Positions 42,182 through 52,597 of a stretch of 64,000 nucleotides of DNA are shown here, in pieces (position 1 is the stretch's first letter; each line of letters opens with the position of its first letter). Made by a program: the position numbers and the translations under genes. The stretch is from positions 2,976,001-3,040,000 of the forward strand of contig NZ_CP067099.1 in the NCBI RefSeq assembly GCF_016618195.1. Reading direction: 5' to 3'. The notes below the pieces were generated by a model. The model was not told the origin of the DNA. It saw only the letters and a list, made by a program, of their open reading frames with translations, and searched no databases. Source of the stretch: Providencia manganoxydans. Its GTDB lineage: Bacteria; Pseudomonadota; Gammaproteobacteria; Enterobacterales; Enterobacteriaceae.

Positions 42182-43830
42182 TATTTTTTCACTCCTTTAG
42201 GTACAGGATCTTTCGTTGGCTCAGCTTCGAATACCAATGCATTACTCTTATTATTCAAAGTACGCAATAATGGCTGAACTTCTCTTAGAACCTGATCTAA
42301 GCGCTGCATATTATCAACCATCTTATTATAAGCAGGAGACCCCGGCTGGAACCCTTGCATTGCACGGTTCATCTCATTTAAGGTCTTTTGCAGATCTTGC
42401 GGCAAGTTTTGGAATTCTTTGCTACCCATCACTTTATTTAGCTCTGAGAGCATGACCTGCGCTTCTTTAATGGTTTTTTGCCCTTCAGCTAACGTTTGTG
42501 TTGTTTGATTCAACATTGGCTCAATTGGCATGCTATTGACTTTATCCAATACAGAAATCACTTTCTGCTGAATTTGCGCTAAGCCACCGCTAGTAGTAGG
42601 AATAATTTTATAGCCAGCAATCTTATCTGGTCCTTTGTATTCAGGCACATTAGGTACGAAATCAAGGTCAACAAACAACGCTCCAGTGAGTAAGTTCCCT
42701 GATTTTAATGAAGCCCGTAATCCATCTTTCATTGCCAATTTCAGTTCATTTTTTAGATTGAAATCAGCACCAACGTCTTTAGCGAAACGTTCTGGTTCGA
42801 TGTGGATCAATACAGGGATACGGAAGTCATTATCTAACTTCTGGTCAAGCCCTTCGGTATAAAACGGGACTTGTGCCACGGTACCTAAACGGATCCCACG
42901 GAACTCAACGGGTGCACCCGGTTGGAGGCCGCGGACTGAGTCCGAGAAGAACAGGACAAAGTCTTGATACTCGGTATACAGGGAATTTTGGATACTACTT
43001 TGATTATCAAAAAGTTTAAATTCTGTATTTTCTTTAACCCCTTCACCTGGAACCCAACCTTGCGGAACGTCAAAGCTCACACCACCAGTTAATAGCGTAG
43101 TAATTGAACCTAGCTCAACGTGGATCCCTTGTGATGACATATCAAATGCAATCCCACTGTCTTTCCAAAAGCGGACATTTGAGCTAATCAATTTGTCATA
43201 AGGCGCATTGATAAAGAGTTGATAACGCATATCGCGATTTTTCATATCAAAGTCGCTCGTTTCAACCGAACCAACGCGATAGCCTCTAAATAATACAGGA
43301 TCACCTGCATTTAGTTGCCCAGCCCTATCGCTCACTAATACGACACGGATCCCCTTAGCATCAGGAGACGCCAAAGGTGGAGCATCTAATAAGGTAAACT
43401 CACTGTGCTCTTTTGTCGCATTTCCCGGTTGTAACTCAATGAAAACCCCTGAAAGCAAGGTTCCCAGCCCTGATACACCTTCACGGCCAATCGTTGGTTT
43501 AACAATCCAGAAAGCAGAGTCTGTACGCAGCAAATCTTTCATATCACTATTGAGGCGTGCTTTGATCACCACTCGGCTAAAATTGTCATCTAGCGTCACG
43601 CTTTCAACAATACCGATATCCACACTGCGGCTCTTAATTTTAGTTTTACCTGCTTCAATGCCTTCCGCATTAGAGGTAATTAACGTAACTTCAGGCCCTT
43701 GATGGCTAAAGTGATAAAAAAGGATCCACGCACCGATTAATACAGTGACAATGGGGATCACCCAAACAGGTGACCAACTTTTCAGTTTACTGACTTTGGC
43801 ATTCGCCTGTGGTGCTTCATGTTCACTCAC
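42181..43830 (-). CDS. pqiB: MCE-domain protein PqiB
   Basis: A 549-aa MCE protein, similar to E. coli PqiB (546 aa). One N-terminal transmembrane helix (about residues 17-38, WSPVWVIPIVTVLIGAWILF) precedes three MCE domains (about 45-140, 160-250 and 285-395). Each has an ITSNAEGIEAGKTKIKSRSV-like or PVLFRGYRVGSVE-like start. A long coiled coil (about 430-530) forms the periplasm-spanning tube. It should form hexamers bridging the envelope. It overlaps both neighbours by one to four bases. Confidence 0.95.
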   Translation of the reverse strand: MSEHEAPQANAKVSKLKSWSPVWVIPIVTVLIGAWILFYHFSHQGPEVTLITSNAEGIEAGKTKIKSRSVDIGIVESVTLDDNFSRVVIKARLNSDMKDLLRTDSAFWIVKPTIGREGVSGLGTLLSGVFIELQPGNATKEHSEFTLLDAPPLASPDAKGIRVVLVSDRAGQLNAGDPVLFRGYRVGSVETSDFDMKNRDMRYQLFINAPYDKLISSNVRFWKDSGIAFDMSSQGIHVELGSITTLLTGGVSFDVPQGWVPGEGVKENTEFKLFDNQSSIQNSLYTEYQDFVLFFSDSVRGLQPGAPVEFRGIRLGTVAQVPFYTEGLDQKLDNDFRIPVLIHIEPERFAKDVGADFNLKNELKLAMKDGLRASLKSGNLLTGALFVDLDFVPNVPEYKGPDKIAGYKIIPTTSGGLAQIQQKVISVLDKVNSMPIEPMLNQTTQTLAEGQKTIKEAQVMLSELNKVMGSKEFQNLPQDLQKTLNEMNRAMQGFQPGSPAYNKMVDNMQRLDQVLREVQPLLRTLNNKSNALVFEAEPTKDPVPKGVKK

Positions 43831-45101
43831 CCAATGGCTCCTTCTTGTTCAACAGCTTTTACCGCATTTTTCTTTTCGCAGCGATCCCATGTCAATCGAG
43901 GATCAAAGGTCATCGCAGCAAACATCGTTAAAATAACGACGACACCGAAGAAAATAACGCCCTGTGCAGGGACTATACTCATCAATTGGCCCATTTGAAC
44001 CAATGCGGCCAAAATGGTAATCACAAAAACGTCAATCATTGACCAGCGCCCCACATATTCCACGAGTTCGTAAATAAAATGCATACGATGTGGGTCTCGA
44101 TTACCGTAGCCTTGTGAATCAAGGCATAACCATGCAATGCCGATCATTTTGAGCGATGGAACCATAATACTGGCAATAAAAATAATTAATGCGACAGGAT
44201 ATGAACCATCACTCCACAATAAAATCACCCCGTCCATAATAGTAGAATCCATATCACTGCCTAACATATGTGTTGTCATAACGGGTAACACATTTGCAGG
44301 GATATAAAGGAGGAATGAAGTCAACAACAGAGCAACTGTCCACTGTATGCTCTGATGTCTACGTACGTGGCCTCGAGCATGACAGCGCGGGCATTGCGAT
44401 TGTTCAGCAGGTAAAATAGCAGTACAAACCAAACAAAGTCTTAAATTTTGGCTAATACCTGTTTTGCCTACTTCAAGTTTTTGGTTCAGTTTTGGGGCTG
44501 CTTCAATTTTATTCCATAACCAGTGCCTATCAAGACATTGAAATGCCCTAACTTGCAGCATACAAAATAAACAATATGGCAAAAAACTCAATCCAACACC
44601 GATATCACCATAAGCAATCAATTTAACAAAGCTAACTAATACACCCGCTAAAAAGATTTCCGCCATGCACCATGATTTCATTTGGAACAATATGCGGCTC
44701 ATCCCAACTTTGAGACCCTTAGGGATGTGTACTTGGAGCCCTAGCAGTATGATAGTTACCATACAAAACGCAGGGATCACTAATGAAAAGAATAAGAAAA
44801 ATAACGCTAACCCGCTATAACGAGTGGTAGAGATGATCTCAATAATCTGAAAAAGTGAGATTTCATTTTCAATACCTGCCGCCCCCATTTTGACAAATGG
44901 GAACAGGCAAGCAATCAGCAGCATTATTAATGCGCTAAATGCATATGCAGCAGGTTGCTTATACGGATATCGCCACTTTGAAACAAGCGTCGTATGGCAA
45001 CGTGGACAGGTTGCTTTGGTGCCCTGTTCTAATTCAGGCACCGCAACAAGCATGTCACACTGTGTACATAACACATGTTCGTGAGACTCATGAGAGCACA
45101 A
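43827..45101 (-). CDS. pqiA: Inner-membrane protein PqiA
   Basis: A 424-aa inner-membrane protein made of two homologous halves, each with a rubredoxin-like zinc pair. The first is CTQCDMLVAVPELEQGTKATCPRC near the N terminus, and the second is CLVCTAILPAEQSQCPRC near residue 225. Several membrane helices follow each. It partners PqiB in lipid transport, and in E. coli the genes respond to SoxRS and stationary phase. The start gives an N terminus close to E. coli PqiA. It is 34 bases downstream of uup and may share transcription with it. Confidence 0.95.
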   Translation of the reverse strand: MCSHESHEHVLCTQCDMLVAVPELEQGTKATCPRCHTTLVSKWRYPYKQPAAYAFSALIMLLIACLFPFVKMGAAGIENEISLFQIIEIISTTRYSGLALFFLFFSLVIPAFCMVTIILLGLQVHIPKGLKVGMSRILFQMKSWCMAEIFLAGVLVSFVKLIAYGDIGVGLSFLPYCLFCMLQVRAFQCLDRHWLWNKIEAAPKLNQKLEVGKTGISQNLRLCLVCTAILPAEQSQCPRCHARGHVRRHQSIQWTVALLLTSFLLYIPANVLPVMTTHMLGSDMDSTIMDGVILLWSDGSYPVALIIFIASIMVPSLKMIGIAWLCLDSQGYGNRDPHRMHFIYELVEYVGRWSMIDVFVITILAALVQMGQLMSIVPAQGVIFFGVVVILTMFAAMTFDPRLTWDRCEKKNAVKAVEQEGAIG

Positions 45102-45135
45102 GGTGATCCGCCCCTTTTATTTCCTAGTGTGAGAA

Positions 45136-47043
45136 CTATCCGTTCTTTAATAGTTCCAGCTCTTGCCAACGGTCGAATGCTTGTTCTAACTCTTGCTCTT
45201 TTTGAGCCAATGCACTCAAGGTTTTTTCGGTCACATCATGAGGCTGATTAAAGAAGTCTGCATCACCAACCAAATTTTGCAGTGCTTCAATTTCACCTTC
45301 AAGTTGTTCCAGCTTCGATGGTAATTGTTCTAGTTCACGTAGTAAATGATAGCTTATCTTATTATTTCGCTTTGAAGGTTCTTTTCCTTTCGGCAATTTC
45401 TCTTCGTCCGCTATTTTACTTGGTTGTAAATTTTTCAAACTAACGGTTTGTGCTTTTTGTTGCTGGGCATCAAAATACCCCCCTGCATAGCGGTTGATCA
45501 CACCATTGCCTTCAAAAATCCAGCATTCTGTGACGCTATTATCAACAAACTCACGGTCATGGCTAACTAATAAAACAGTACCTTGATAGCTATCCACCAA
45601 CTCTTCGAGTAGCTCTAGTGTCTCAACATCAAGGTCGTTGGTCGGTTCATCAAGAATAAGTAAGTTACTTGGCTTTAAAAATAATCGAGCCAACAATAAC
45701 CTATTACGTTCTCCACCTGACAATGCGCGAACTGGGGTCATGGCTCTTTTTGGTGGGAACATAAAGTCTTGCAGATAACCGAGTACATGGCGAGGTTTAC
45801 CATTTACCATCACCTCTTGCTTACCTTCCGCAAGGTTATCCATCACCGTCTTATCAGGATCGAGCGCCGCGCGATGTTGGTCAAAATAAGCAACCTCTAA
45901 TTTAGTTCCGCAATGCACTCTACCGCTACTCGCCTTTAAATCACCTAACATCAGCTTGAGTAACGTGGTTTTACCACAACCATTTGGCCCGACTAATGCA
46001 ATTTTGTCACCGCGCAAAACTTGTGCACTAAAGTCTTTAACTAGCACTTTATCATTAATTTGGTAGTTAACGTTTTCTAGTTCAAAAACAATTTTGCCTG
46101 AACGAGCCGCTTCTTCTACCTGCATTTTGGCGCTGCCTAATACTTCTCGACGCTCTGAACGCTCAACACGCAATGCTTTTAACGCACGAACACGGCCTTC
46201 ATTGCGCGTACGTCTTGCTTTAATACCTTGACGGATCCACGCTTCTTCTTGAGCTAACTTACGATCGAATTCTGCATTTTGCATCTCTTCAACACGCAGT
46301 GCTTCTTCTTTCGCAATCAGATAATTGTCGTAGTTACCCGGCCAAGACATCAGCTTTCCTCGGTCAAGGTCAACAATACGTGTTGCCATATTGCGAATAA
46401 ATGAGCGGTCATGGGAAATAAAAACAATACTACCTTGGAAATCTTTCAAAAAGTTTTCTAACCATAAAATGGTTTCGATATCCAAGTGGTTAGTCGGCTC
46501 ATCAAGGAATAATACGCGTGGGTTACTGACTAAAGCACGGCCTAACGCTGCTTTACGCAACCAGCCTCCTGATAATGAAGAAAGCTGTGCATCCGCAGGT
46601 AGATCAAGCTTTTTTAACACGTCGCTAATACGCGCGTCCAATAACCATAGATTTAGGTTATCAAGCACATCTTGCAATTCAGCCAGTTTATTTAAATTCT
46701 TTTCGCTTGGATCTTCTTCAACCAATTTAGAAACATGATGGTAGTCTTTAAGGTAACCCGCTTGCTCTGCAACACCTTCAGCGACAAAGTCAAAAATAGT
46801 CCCTTCAACGTTACGAGGAGGGTCTTGCTGTAAGCGTGCCACAATCAAATCTTGTTGATAAAGAAGTTGTCCATCATCCAATGGCTGCTCTTTCGTCAAC
46901 ACTCGCATTAGCGTCGATTTACCTGCACCATTACGACCCACTAAACAAACGCGTTCGTTTTCTTCAATATGAAGTTCAGTGTTATCCAACAAAGGCGCAT
47001 CGCTAAACGCAAGGTATGCACCTGATAAATTAATTAAAGCCAT
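45136..47043 (-). CDS. uup: ABC-F ATPase Uup
   Basis: A 635-aa ABC-F protein without membrane segments. Cassette 1 has Walker A GRNGAGKST (about residues 36-44) and LSGGWLRKAALGRAL with Walker B VLFLDEPTNHLD. Cassette 2 has GPNGCGKTT, LSGGERNRLLLARLF and LLILDEPTNDLD. A C-terminal coiled coil (about 560-632) binds DNA in E. coli Uup. It has roles in precise transposon excision and ribosome-related functions. Only 12 bases separate it from rlmKL upstream, so the genes are likely co-transcribed. Confidence 0.95.
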   Translation of the reverse strand: MALINLSGAYLAFSDAPLLDNTELHIEENERVCLVGRNGAGKSTLMRVLTKEQPLDDGQLLYQQDLIVARLQQDPPRNVEGTIFDFVAEGVAEQAGYLKDYHHVSKLVEEDPSEKNLNKLAELQDVLDNLNLWLLDARISDVLKKLDLPADAQLSSLSGGWLRKAALGRALVSNPRVLFLDEPTNHLDIETILWLENFLKDFQGSIVFISHDRSFIRNMATRIVDLDRGKLMSWPGNYDNYLIAKEEALRVEEMQNAEFDRKLAQEEAWIRQGIKARRTRNEGRVRALKALRVERSERREVLGSAKMQVEEAARSGKIVFELENVNYQINDKVLVKDFSAQVLRGDKIALVGPNGCGKTTLLKLMLGDLKASSGRVHCGTKLEVAYFDQHRAALDPDKTVMDNLAEGKQEVMVNGKPRHVLGYLQDFMFPPKRAMTPVRALSGGERNRLLLARLFLKPSNLLILDEPTNDLDVETLELLEELVDSYQGTVLLVSHDREFVDNSVTECWIFEGNGVINRYAGGYFDAQQQKAQTVSLKNLQPSKIADEEKLPKGKEPSKRNNKISYHLLRELEQLPSKLEQLEGEIEALQNLVGDADFFNQPHDVTEKTLSALAQKEQELEQAFDRWQELELLKNG

Positions 47044-47055
47044 TGATATTATCCT

Positions 47056-49164
47056 TTACGCTGCATGGCGAATTAACCAGCAGTTATGAATCTGACGGTT
47101 TCGAGCAAAATCTTCTGAGCGAGTTTTGGCGGTAATTTCTTCTGCTTGTAGCCCTAACTCAGTGAGTGCTGCGAGATCCATTTTAAAACCACGCTTGTTA
47201 TTGGAAAACATGACAGTTCCCCCTTTACGTAACAAACGTTTTAAATGTGTGATCAACTGAATATGGTCACGCTGTACATCAAAAGTACCCTCCATACGTT
47301 TTGAATTAGAAAACGTTGGTGGATCAATGAAAATCAGATCAAACTGCTCATTGCTATTCGCTAACCAATTCAAACAATCAGCTTGGATCAATCGATGCTG
47401 ACGTCCCGTTAACCCATTCGCCTGTAAGTTCTTCTCAGCCCATTCTAAGTAGGTACGTGACATATCAACAGAAGTGGTACTCTTCGCACCACCGAGCCCT
47501 GCATGTACCGTCGCAGATCCTGTGTAACAGAATAAGTTTAAGAAGTCCTTACCGTGACTCATTTGCCCTAACATACGACGAGCAATGCGATGATCCAAAA
47601 ACAGCCCTGTATCCAAGTAGTCTGTCAGGTTAACCAACATTTTTGCGTTATATTCATTGACTAAAAAGAAATCATCTTTCTGAGCCAATTTTTCATATTG
47701 TTGTTTACCCTTTTGACGCTGACGTGTTTTTAAAATCAATTGGTTCGATGAAAGTTGTAACACATTCATCGTTGCGGTGATCACATCAAATAGGCGCTGG
47801 CGTGCTTTGCGTTCGTCCACTGTTTTGGGTGGAGCATATTCCTGAACCACCACTTTCTCACCATAAATATCAACGGCAACGTTATATTCAGGTAAGTCAG
47901 CATCGTAAACGCGATAGCAGTCAATACCTTGCTGTTTTGCCCATTTACTCAGTTTTTTATGGTTTTTACGTAGCCTATTGGCAAAATCGGGTGAGATTTC
48001 ACCGACAGTATCTGATGGTGTTTCAGCTAATAGGTAATTTTTTTGTACGCAATCCAACGGACCATTTTTCGCTTTAAATTCGCGTTCAGAACGTAATTGT
48101 AAGCAGCTTAATAATTCAGGTGAAGCACTAAAGATAGATAAACGCCACCCCGGAAAACGCGCTTTAACAACTCTGCCTAATTGGCTATGTAAAGCAATCA
48201 GTGCTGGCTCACTTTCTAAGCGCTCACCATAAGGTGGATTGCTAAGAATGGTCCCTGTTACTTCCGCTGTGACTGGGTTTTCCAGCATTGCTGCATCACC
48301 TTGATTAAAGCTAACCAGCTCCTGTACACCAGCTCTACGTGCGTTAGCACGTGCCATATCGAGAACACGCTTATCTATATCAAAACCATAAAAACGTGAA
48401 GTGGTTTCTTTCAAGCCTTGGCGAAAACGGACTTGTGCCTCAGTGGTCAGCTCGCGCCAAAGTTCAGGATTATATTTTGACCATGCATAGAACCCCCAGT
48501 GCTCGCGATGTAGACCCGGAGCCCTATCAGCCGCTATCATTGCCGCTTCAATCACTAATGTTCCTGAACCACACATAGGATCGACCAATGGTGTGCCTTT
48601 TTGCCAACCCGAACGGTTAATAATCGCCGCGGCTAAGTTTTCTTTTAATGGCGCTTGCCCCGCTAGATCACGATAACCACGAATATGTAATGAATCACCG
48701 CTAAGATCGAGTGCAACGCTAGCTTTTTCTTTATTTAAATAAACGTTCACACGAATATCGGGTTGCTGACGCGCCACATCAGGACGCTGATCAATTTTGC
48801 GAACAAAACAATCGACAATCGCGTCTTTGACTTTTAATGCCCCATATTGGCTATTACGAATTTCTTCGTTGGTTCCGCTAAAATGAACTGAAAAAGTATC
48901 ATCGACAGAAAAAATTTCTGTCCAATCGATAGCCTGCACACCTAGGTACAGATCTAAGTCGCTATAAACATCAAACTCATTCAATGGTAATAAGATACGG
49001 GATGCCAGCCTGCTCCACAGCAGGCTCTGATACATCACCCGTTCATCAGCCTGAAAATGAACGCCCCCTTGTGCAATTTTGCACTGGCTAGCGCCCAGAG
49101 CCTCTAATTCAGATTTCAGTAGTTCTTCTAGGCCACGAGCTGTGCTGGCAAACAGAGAATTCAT
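47056..49164 (-). CDS. rlmL: Bifunctional 23S rRNA methyltransferase RlmKL
   Basis: 702 aa from the ATG at 49164, identical in length to E. coli RlmKL. It makes m2G2445 (N-terminal RlmL half, with THUMP domain about 45-155 and the catalytic motif [12 protein letters not shown]) and m7G2069 (C-terminal RlmK half, with [19 protein letters not shown] and [17 protein letters not shown]). The long frame extends to 49293 but homology starts at [16 protein letters not shown]. It diverges from ycbX by about 100 bp and is followed by uup. Confidence 0.96.
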   Translation of the reverse strand: MNSLFASTARGLEELLKSELEALGASQCKIAQGGVHFQADERVMYQSLLWSRLASRILLPLNEFDVYSDLDLYLGVQAIDWTEIFSVDDTFSVHFSGTNEEIRNSQYGALKVKDAIVDCFVRKIDQRPDVARQQPDIRVNVYLNKEKASVALDLSGDSLHIRGYRDLAGQAPLKENLAAAIINRSGWQKGTPLVDPMCGSGTLVIEAAMIAADRAPGLHREHWGFYAWSKYNPELWRELTTEAQVRFRQGLKETTSRFYGFDIDKRVLDMARANARRAGVQELVSFNQGDAAMLENPVTAEVTGTILSNPPYGERLESEPALIALHSQLGRVVKARFPGWRLSIFSASPELLSCLQLRSEREFKAKNGPLDCVQKNYLLAETPSDTVGEISPDFANRLRKNHKKLSKWAKQQGIDCYRVYDADLPEYNVAVDIYGEKVVVQEYAPPKTVDERKARQRLFDVITATMNVLQLSSNQLILKTRQRQKGKQQYEKLAQKDDFFLVNEYNAKMLVNLTDYLDTGLFLDHRIARRMLGQMSHGKDFLNLFCYTGSATVHAGLGGAKSTTSVDMSRTYLEWAEKNLQANGLTGRQHRLIQADCLNWLANSNEQFDLIFIDPPTFSNSKRMEGTFDVQRDHIQLITHLKRLLRKGGTVMFSNNKRGFKMDLAALTELGLQAEEITAKTRSEDFARNRQIHNCWLIRHAA

Positions 49165-49263
49165 AGTATTTTTTACCAATTTGGATGAAAAATTGTTGCG
49201 CATTATAGCTAATCTTATGCACTTGTCATAAAGTTGCTCAGCAACAATTATAAGGATTAAAAA

Positions 49264-50376
49264 ATGATAACGCTTTCGCGCCTTTATACACACCCAGTCA
49301 AGTCTATGAGAGGGATCCGTCTATCCCATGCCTACGCAGATACTAGCGGGCTAATATTTGACCGTAATTTTATGGTAACAACACCTGAAGGTAAATTCAT
49401 CACCGCAAGAAAATACCCGCAAATGTTACTATTTACACCAGCAATGTTAAATAATGGTCTGTATCTCAAAGCGCCAGATGGTGAAAGTGTGACGGTATTG
49501 TATCAGGACTTTGATCAGAATCAGAGCCCAACTGAAGTTTGGGGCAATCATTTTCATGCACTGATAGCCCCAGAAGCCATTAATACTTGGTTAAGTGGCT
49601 ACTTTGATGAGCCCGTACAACTTCGCTGGTTAAGCCCTCAACTATCACGTCGTGTTAAAACTATGCCTGAAGTGCCAATGTCTTTTGCTGATGGCTATCC
49701 ATTTTTATTGATCAATGAAGCTTCAGTGCAAGAATTACAGAGACGTTGCCCCGCCAGTGTCAAACTAGAGCAATTTCGCGGTAATTTGATCATCACGGGA
49801 GCCAAGCCTTTCGAAGAAGATACATGGAAAACAATCCAGATCGGTGACGTTGTGTTTACCTTAGATCGTTCATGTAGTCGTTGTATTCTAACAACCGTTA
49901 GTCCAGAAAAAGGCATCAAACACCCAAATAGTGAACCATTAGCCACTTTGCAAACCTTTCGTACTCAAGAAAATGGCGATGTTGATTTTGGGCAGAATGT
50001 GATTATCAATAATACGGGGGTTATACGTGTTGGCGATAAGGTGACGGTACTTGAGACAAAACAACCCAATCAATATATACCGAGGCAAAGAGAAACTGAT
50101 GCAGATCCTGTAGCGGCAACACCGCTAAGTACGGTAACAGTAACTTTTGAGCATCAAGAATATGAAGGAAATAATCAAGAAGTTATCCTTGAGCAGCTCG
50201 AATCAAAAGGAGTATCGCTACCTTATTCATGTCGCGCAGGAATTTGTGGTAAATGCCAAATAAAACTCATTGAAGGTGAAGTGACACCGTTAAAACAAAG
50301 TGCAATTAAAGATAATGGCTATATATTAGCATGCAGTTGTGTACCCAAAAGTGCAATTAAATTATCTTTAAAATAA
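49264..50376 (+). CDS. ycbX: MOSC/2Fe-2S protein YcbX
   Basis: A 370-aa fusion of an N-terminal MOSC-N beta-barrel, a MOSC domain and a C-terminal plant-type ferredoxin. The MOSC domain contains the molybdenum-cofactor cysteine in [16 protein letters not shown] (about residues 203-218). The ferredoxin has the cysteine pattern [13 protein letters not shown] with a last CSC. E. coli YcbX detoxifies N-hydroxylated bases such as 6-N-hydroxylaminopurine, using electrons from CysJ. TAAGGA lies ahead of the ATG. A T-tailed hairpin follows. Confidence 0.94.
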   Translation: MITLSRLYTHPVKSMRGIRLSHAYADTSGLIFDRNFMVTTPEGKFITARKYPQMLLFTPAMLNNGLYLKAPDGESVTVLYQDFDQNQSPTEVWGNHFHALIAPEAINTWLSGYFDEPVQLRWLSPQLSRRVKTMPEVPMSFADGYPFLLINEASVQELQRRCPASVKLEQFRGNLIITGAKPFEEDTWKTIQIGDVVFTLDRSCSRCILTTVSPEKGIKHPNSEPLATLQTFRTQENGDVDFGQNVIINNTGVIRVGDKVTVLETKQPNQYIPRQRETDADPVAATPLSTVTVTFEHQEYEGNNQEVILEQLESKGVSLPYSCRAGICGKCQIKLIEGEVTPLKQSAIKDNGYILACSCVPKSAIKLSLK

Positions 50377-50383
50377 ATCCAAG

Positions 50384-50424
50384 AACCATCATAAATTAAT
50401 TATTATTTTAATGATGGTTTTATT
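50384..50424 (+). terminator. ycbX terminator
   Basis: AACCATCAT and ATGATGGTT form a 9-bp stem with an AT-rich loop, followed by TTTATT. Confidence 0.65.
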
Positions 50425-50470
50425 GATCTTATAAAATCTAAAAAAATACAATTCGATCATGAGTGATCTA

Positions 50471-51016
50471 TTACATTACTTTGCCATAAACTAGCCCGCT
50501 AGATTTACGTTTATATTGCATCATGCGATCGTTCATGATCTTAATTGGATCACAAAAGCGTAATGTGCGATCTGGTAATTCTAATTGTGACTCTGCAAGT
50601 AAACATAAACTCGCCGATGCGCCTGCTTCAGCAATAATAAAAGTGGCAATATTGCTGGTGTTTTCTAAACAGACTTGAATAAGTTGACCTTGAGTAGGCT
50701 CAGTGATGTCATGATAGGACGAAAAATACCAACTCTTTGGCATTTGTGGTTTTAAAAAGCGAAAGGCGACCAAGCTATTTAAAACTAATTCTGCTCGTTC
50801 TTCATTTGACAGATTTAGCCTTTTCGCTTGCTCATCGAATATATAAAATTCACCAGCATCCTCAATACTAAAAGGCATTTCAGTACGCGCAAACGCAGTT
50901 AACATTTTTGCTGGAAAACATGAGCGAAATATCATGCCATTGGCGAGATCTAACATCACCCGATCATGGTCATGATCAAAATACCACCGCCAGTGATCAT
51001 CGGGTTTTATTTTCAT
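50471..51016 (-). CDS. zapC: Cell division protein ZapC
   Basis: A 181-aa protein clearly related to E. coli ZapC (180 aa). The N terminus MKIKPDDHWRWYFDHDHDRV, the segment MLDLANGMIFRSCFPAKML and the central FRFLKPQMPKSWYFSSYHD are conserved. ZapC binds FtsZ and promotes bundling of protofilaments at the division ring. It stands between ycbX and pyrD as in E. coli and is probably monocistronic, with an ERIC-like repeat upstream. Confidence 0.92.
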   Translation of the reverse strand: MKIKPDDHWRWYFDHDHDRVMLDLANGMIFRSCFPAKMLTAFARTEMPFSIEDAGEFYIFDEQAKRLNLSNEERAELVLNSLVAFRFLKPQMPKSWYFSSYHDITEPTQGQLIQVCLENTSNIATFIIAEAGASASLCLLAESQLELPDRTLRFCDPIKIMNDRMMQYKRKSSGLVYGKVM

Positions 51017-51065
51017 ATACGAACCCTTTTTTTGATGTATCAGTAAAAAATATTTTATAACTGCA

Positions 51066-51218
51066 TATACTCTAAATAATTTGAGGTACAGCTAAACATA
51101 AATAATGGTATGTTGAAACATAGAGGCTATGAATGTTATCAAGCGTCTTCAACGTATACTTAATACTACTATTCTAAATCTAACTTGCCATACCCTAACT
51201 TGAACTATTGTGAGTATA
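51066..51218. repeat. ERIC-like repeat between zapC and pyrD
   Basis: An imperfect palindrome of about 150 bp. The left end reads ATATACTCTAAATAATTTGA and the right end AACTTGAACTATTGTGAGTA, both close to the ERIC termini in this window. The interior is strongly diverged. Confidence 0.6.
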
Positions 51219-51247
51219 AAATATCGACTCTATATCAATATAAAAGA

Positions 51248-51274
51248 AAAGGGGGCACAAATAAAGCCCCCTTT
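51248..51274 (-). terminator. pyrD terminator
   Basis: A perfect 9-bp GC-rich stem (AAAGGGGGC with GCCCCCTTT). On the minus strand it is followed by TCTTTTATA. Confidence 0.85.
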
Positions 51275-51292
51275 AGGTAAATTTACAGTTAA

Positions 51293-52303
51293 CTATATAT
51301 GGTTCACAATATCTTTTATTAATTTTGGCCCATTATATATAAAACCTGAATAAATTTGGATTAATGAAGCCCCTGCTTCCATTTTTTCTCTGGCTGAAGT
51401 TAATGAATCAATTCCACCCACACCAATAATTGGTAATTGACCATTTAACTCACGAGAAATTATCCGGATCACTTCGGTGCTTTTAAGCTGCACTGGACGC
51501 CCACTTAATCCCCCCGCCTCGTTGCAATGATTTAACCCTTGCACTAAAGAACGGTCTAAAGTGGTATTTGTCGCGATAACACCATCAATATTATGGCGAA
51601 CCAAACTGTCGGTCACTTGTATTATTTCTTCTTCGGTTAAATCAGGTGCAACTTTGACTGCAACAGGAACATATTTTTGGTATTTTGATTGTAATTCCAA
51701 TTGCTTTTGCTTAATTCCACTTAATAAATCATCTAATGCTTCACCATATTGTAATGTACGTAAACCCGGTGTATTCGGCGACGAAATATTAATTGCGATG
51801 TAACCTGCATGGCTATAAACCTTATCCATGCAAATTAAATAATCATCTTTTCCTTGTTCAACTGGCGTATCTTTATTCTTACCAATATTAATTCCAATTA
51901 CGCCACCGTAAGTTGATTTTTTAACATTCTCAACAAGGTTATCTACACCCTTATTATTAAATCCCATACGGTTGATCAACCCTTCAGCCTCTACAAGCCT
52001 GAATAATCGAGGTTTATCATTACCTGATTGAGGACGAGGCGTCACAGTGCCAATCTCAACAAAACCAAAACCCATGGCACCAAAAGCATCAATGCACTCA
52101 CCATCTTTATCTAAACCGGCGGCTAACCCAAGTGGGTTTTTAAATGAAAGCCCCATACATTGAACGGGTTTAGTTGCGACAGATTGGCGCAGAAGACATT
52201 TAAAAGGAGAATTATTCAAACGCTGAAGCTGGCGAAAAGTCAGTTCATGGGCTTTTTCTGGATCAAACTGGAATAGAGCCTTGCGGGCAAGGTGATATAG
52301 CAT
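51293..52303 (-). CDS. pyrD: Dihydroorotate dehydrogenase (quinone, class 2)
   Basis: 336 aa from the ATG at 52303, exactly the E. coli length. It is the membrane-associated class 2 enzyme that oxidises dihydroorotate to orotate with FMN and reduces ubiquinone. The N-terminal amphipathic segment [20 protein letters not shown] docks to the membrane. FMN-domain motifs include [26 protein letters not shown] with the catalytic Ser, and [16 protein letters not shown]. The open frame reaches 52333, but the internal start is supported by homology and by AGG upstream. Confidence 0.97.
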   Translation of the reverse strand: MLYHLARKALFQFDPEKAHELTFRQLQRLNNSPFKCLLRQSVATKPVQCMGLSFKNPLGLAAGLDKDGECIDAFGAMGFGFVEIGTVTPRPQSGNDKPRLFRLVEAEGLINRMGFNNKGVDNLVENVKKSTYGGVIGINIGKNKDTPVEQGKDDYLICMDKVYSHAGYIAINISSPNTPGLRTLQYGEALDDLLSGIKQKQLELQSKYQKYVPVAVKVAPDLTEEEIIQVTDSLVRHNIDGVIATNTTLDRSLVQGLNHCNEAGGLSGRPVQLKSTEVIRIISRELNGQLPIIGVGGIDSLTSAREKMEAGASLIQIYSGFIYNGPKLIKDIVNHI

Positions 52304-52540
52304 ATCTGATAACCTATTAGCGATTAAAGACACAATGCTCCGCGCGTCAAAACACCCGCCAAAATTTAATTTGCCGAGGCTATTTTAACAGGGATACATT
52401 TTCATCCGATAAAACGCGACATAGATTACCCTATCTAAGCCTGTTTAATCTATGAAAAGATCAATTTATTATGAATTAAGCAATCGAATCACCACATACC
52501 CTTGATCTTCATCTCAACATTATCGAATTGATTAAAAAGA

Positions 52541-52572
52541 AAACACCCCTGAGAAATTTCTCAGAGGTGTTT
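52541..52572 (-). terminator. pepN terminator
   Basis: A long near-perfect stem (AAACACCCCTGAGAAA with TTTCTCAGAGGTGTTT, one mismatch). On the minus strand it is followed by TCTTTTTAAT. It lies 26 bases after the pepN stop. Confidence 0.88.
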
Positions 52573-52597
52573 GATATCAGCGCGCAATTAAACGACT

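Noticed and set aside
46391..46738. Plus-strand open frame of 115 codons inside uup
   Set aside because: Antisense shadow of a conserved ABC-F gene.
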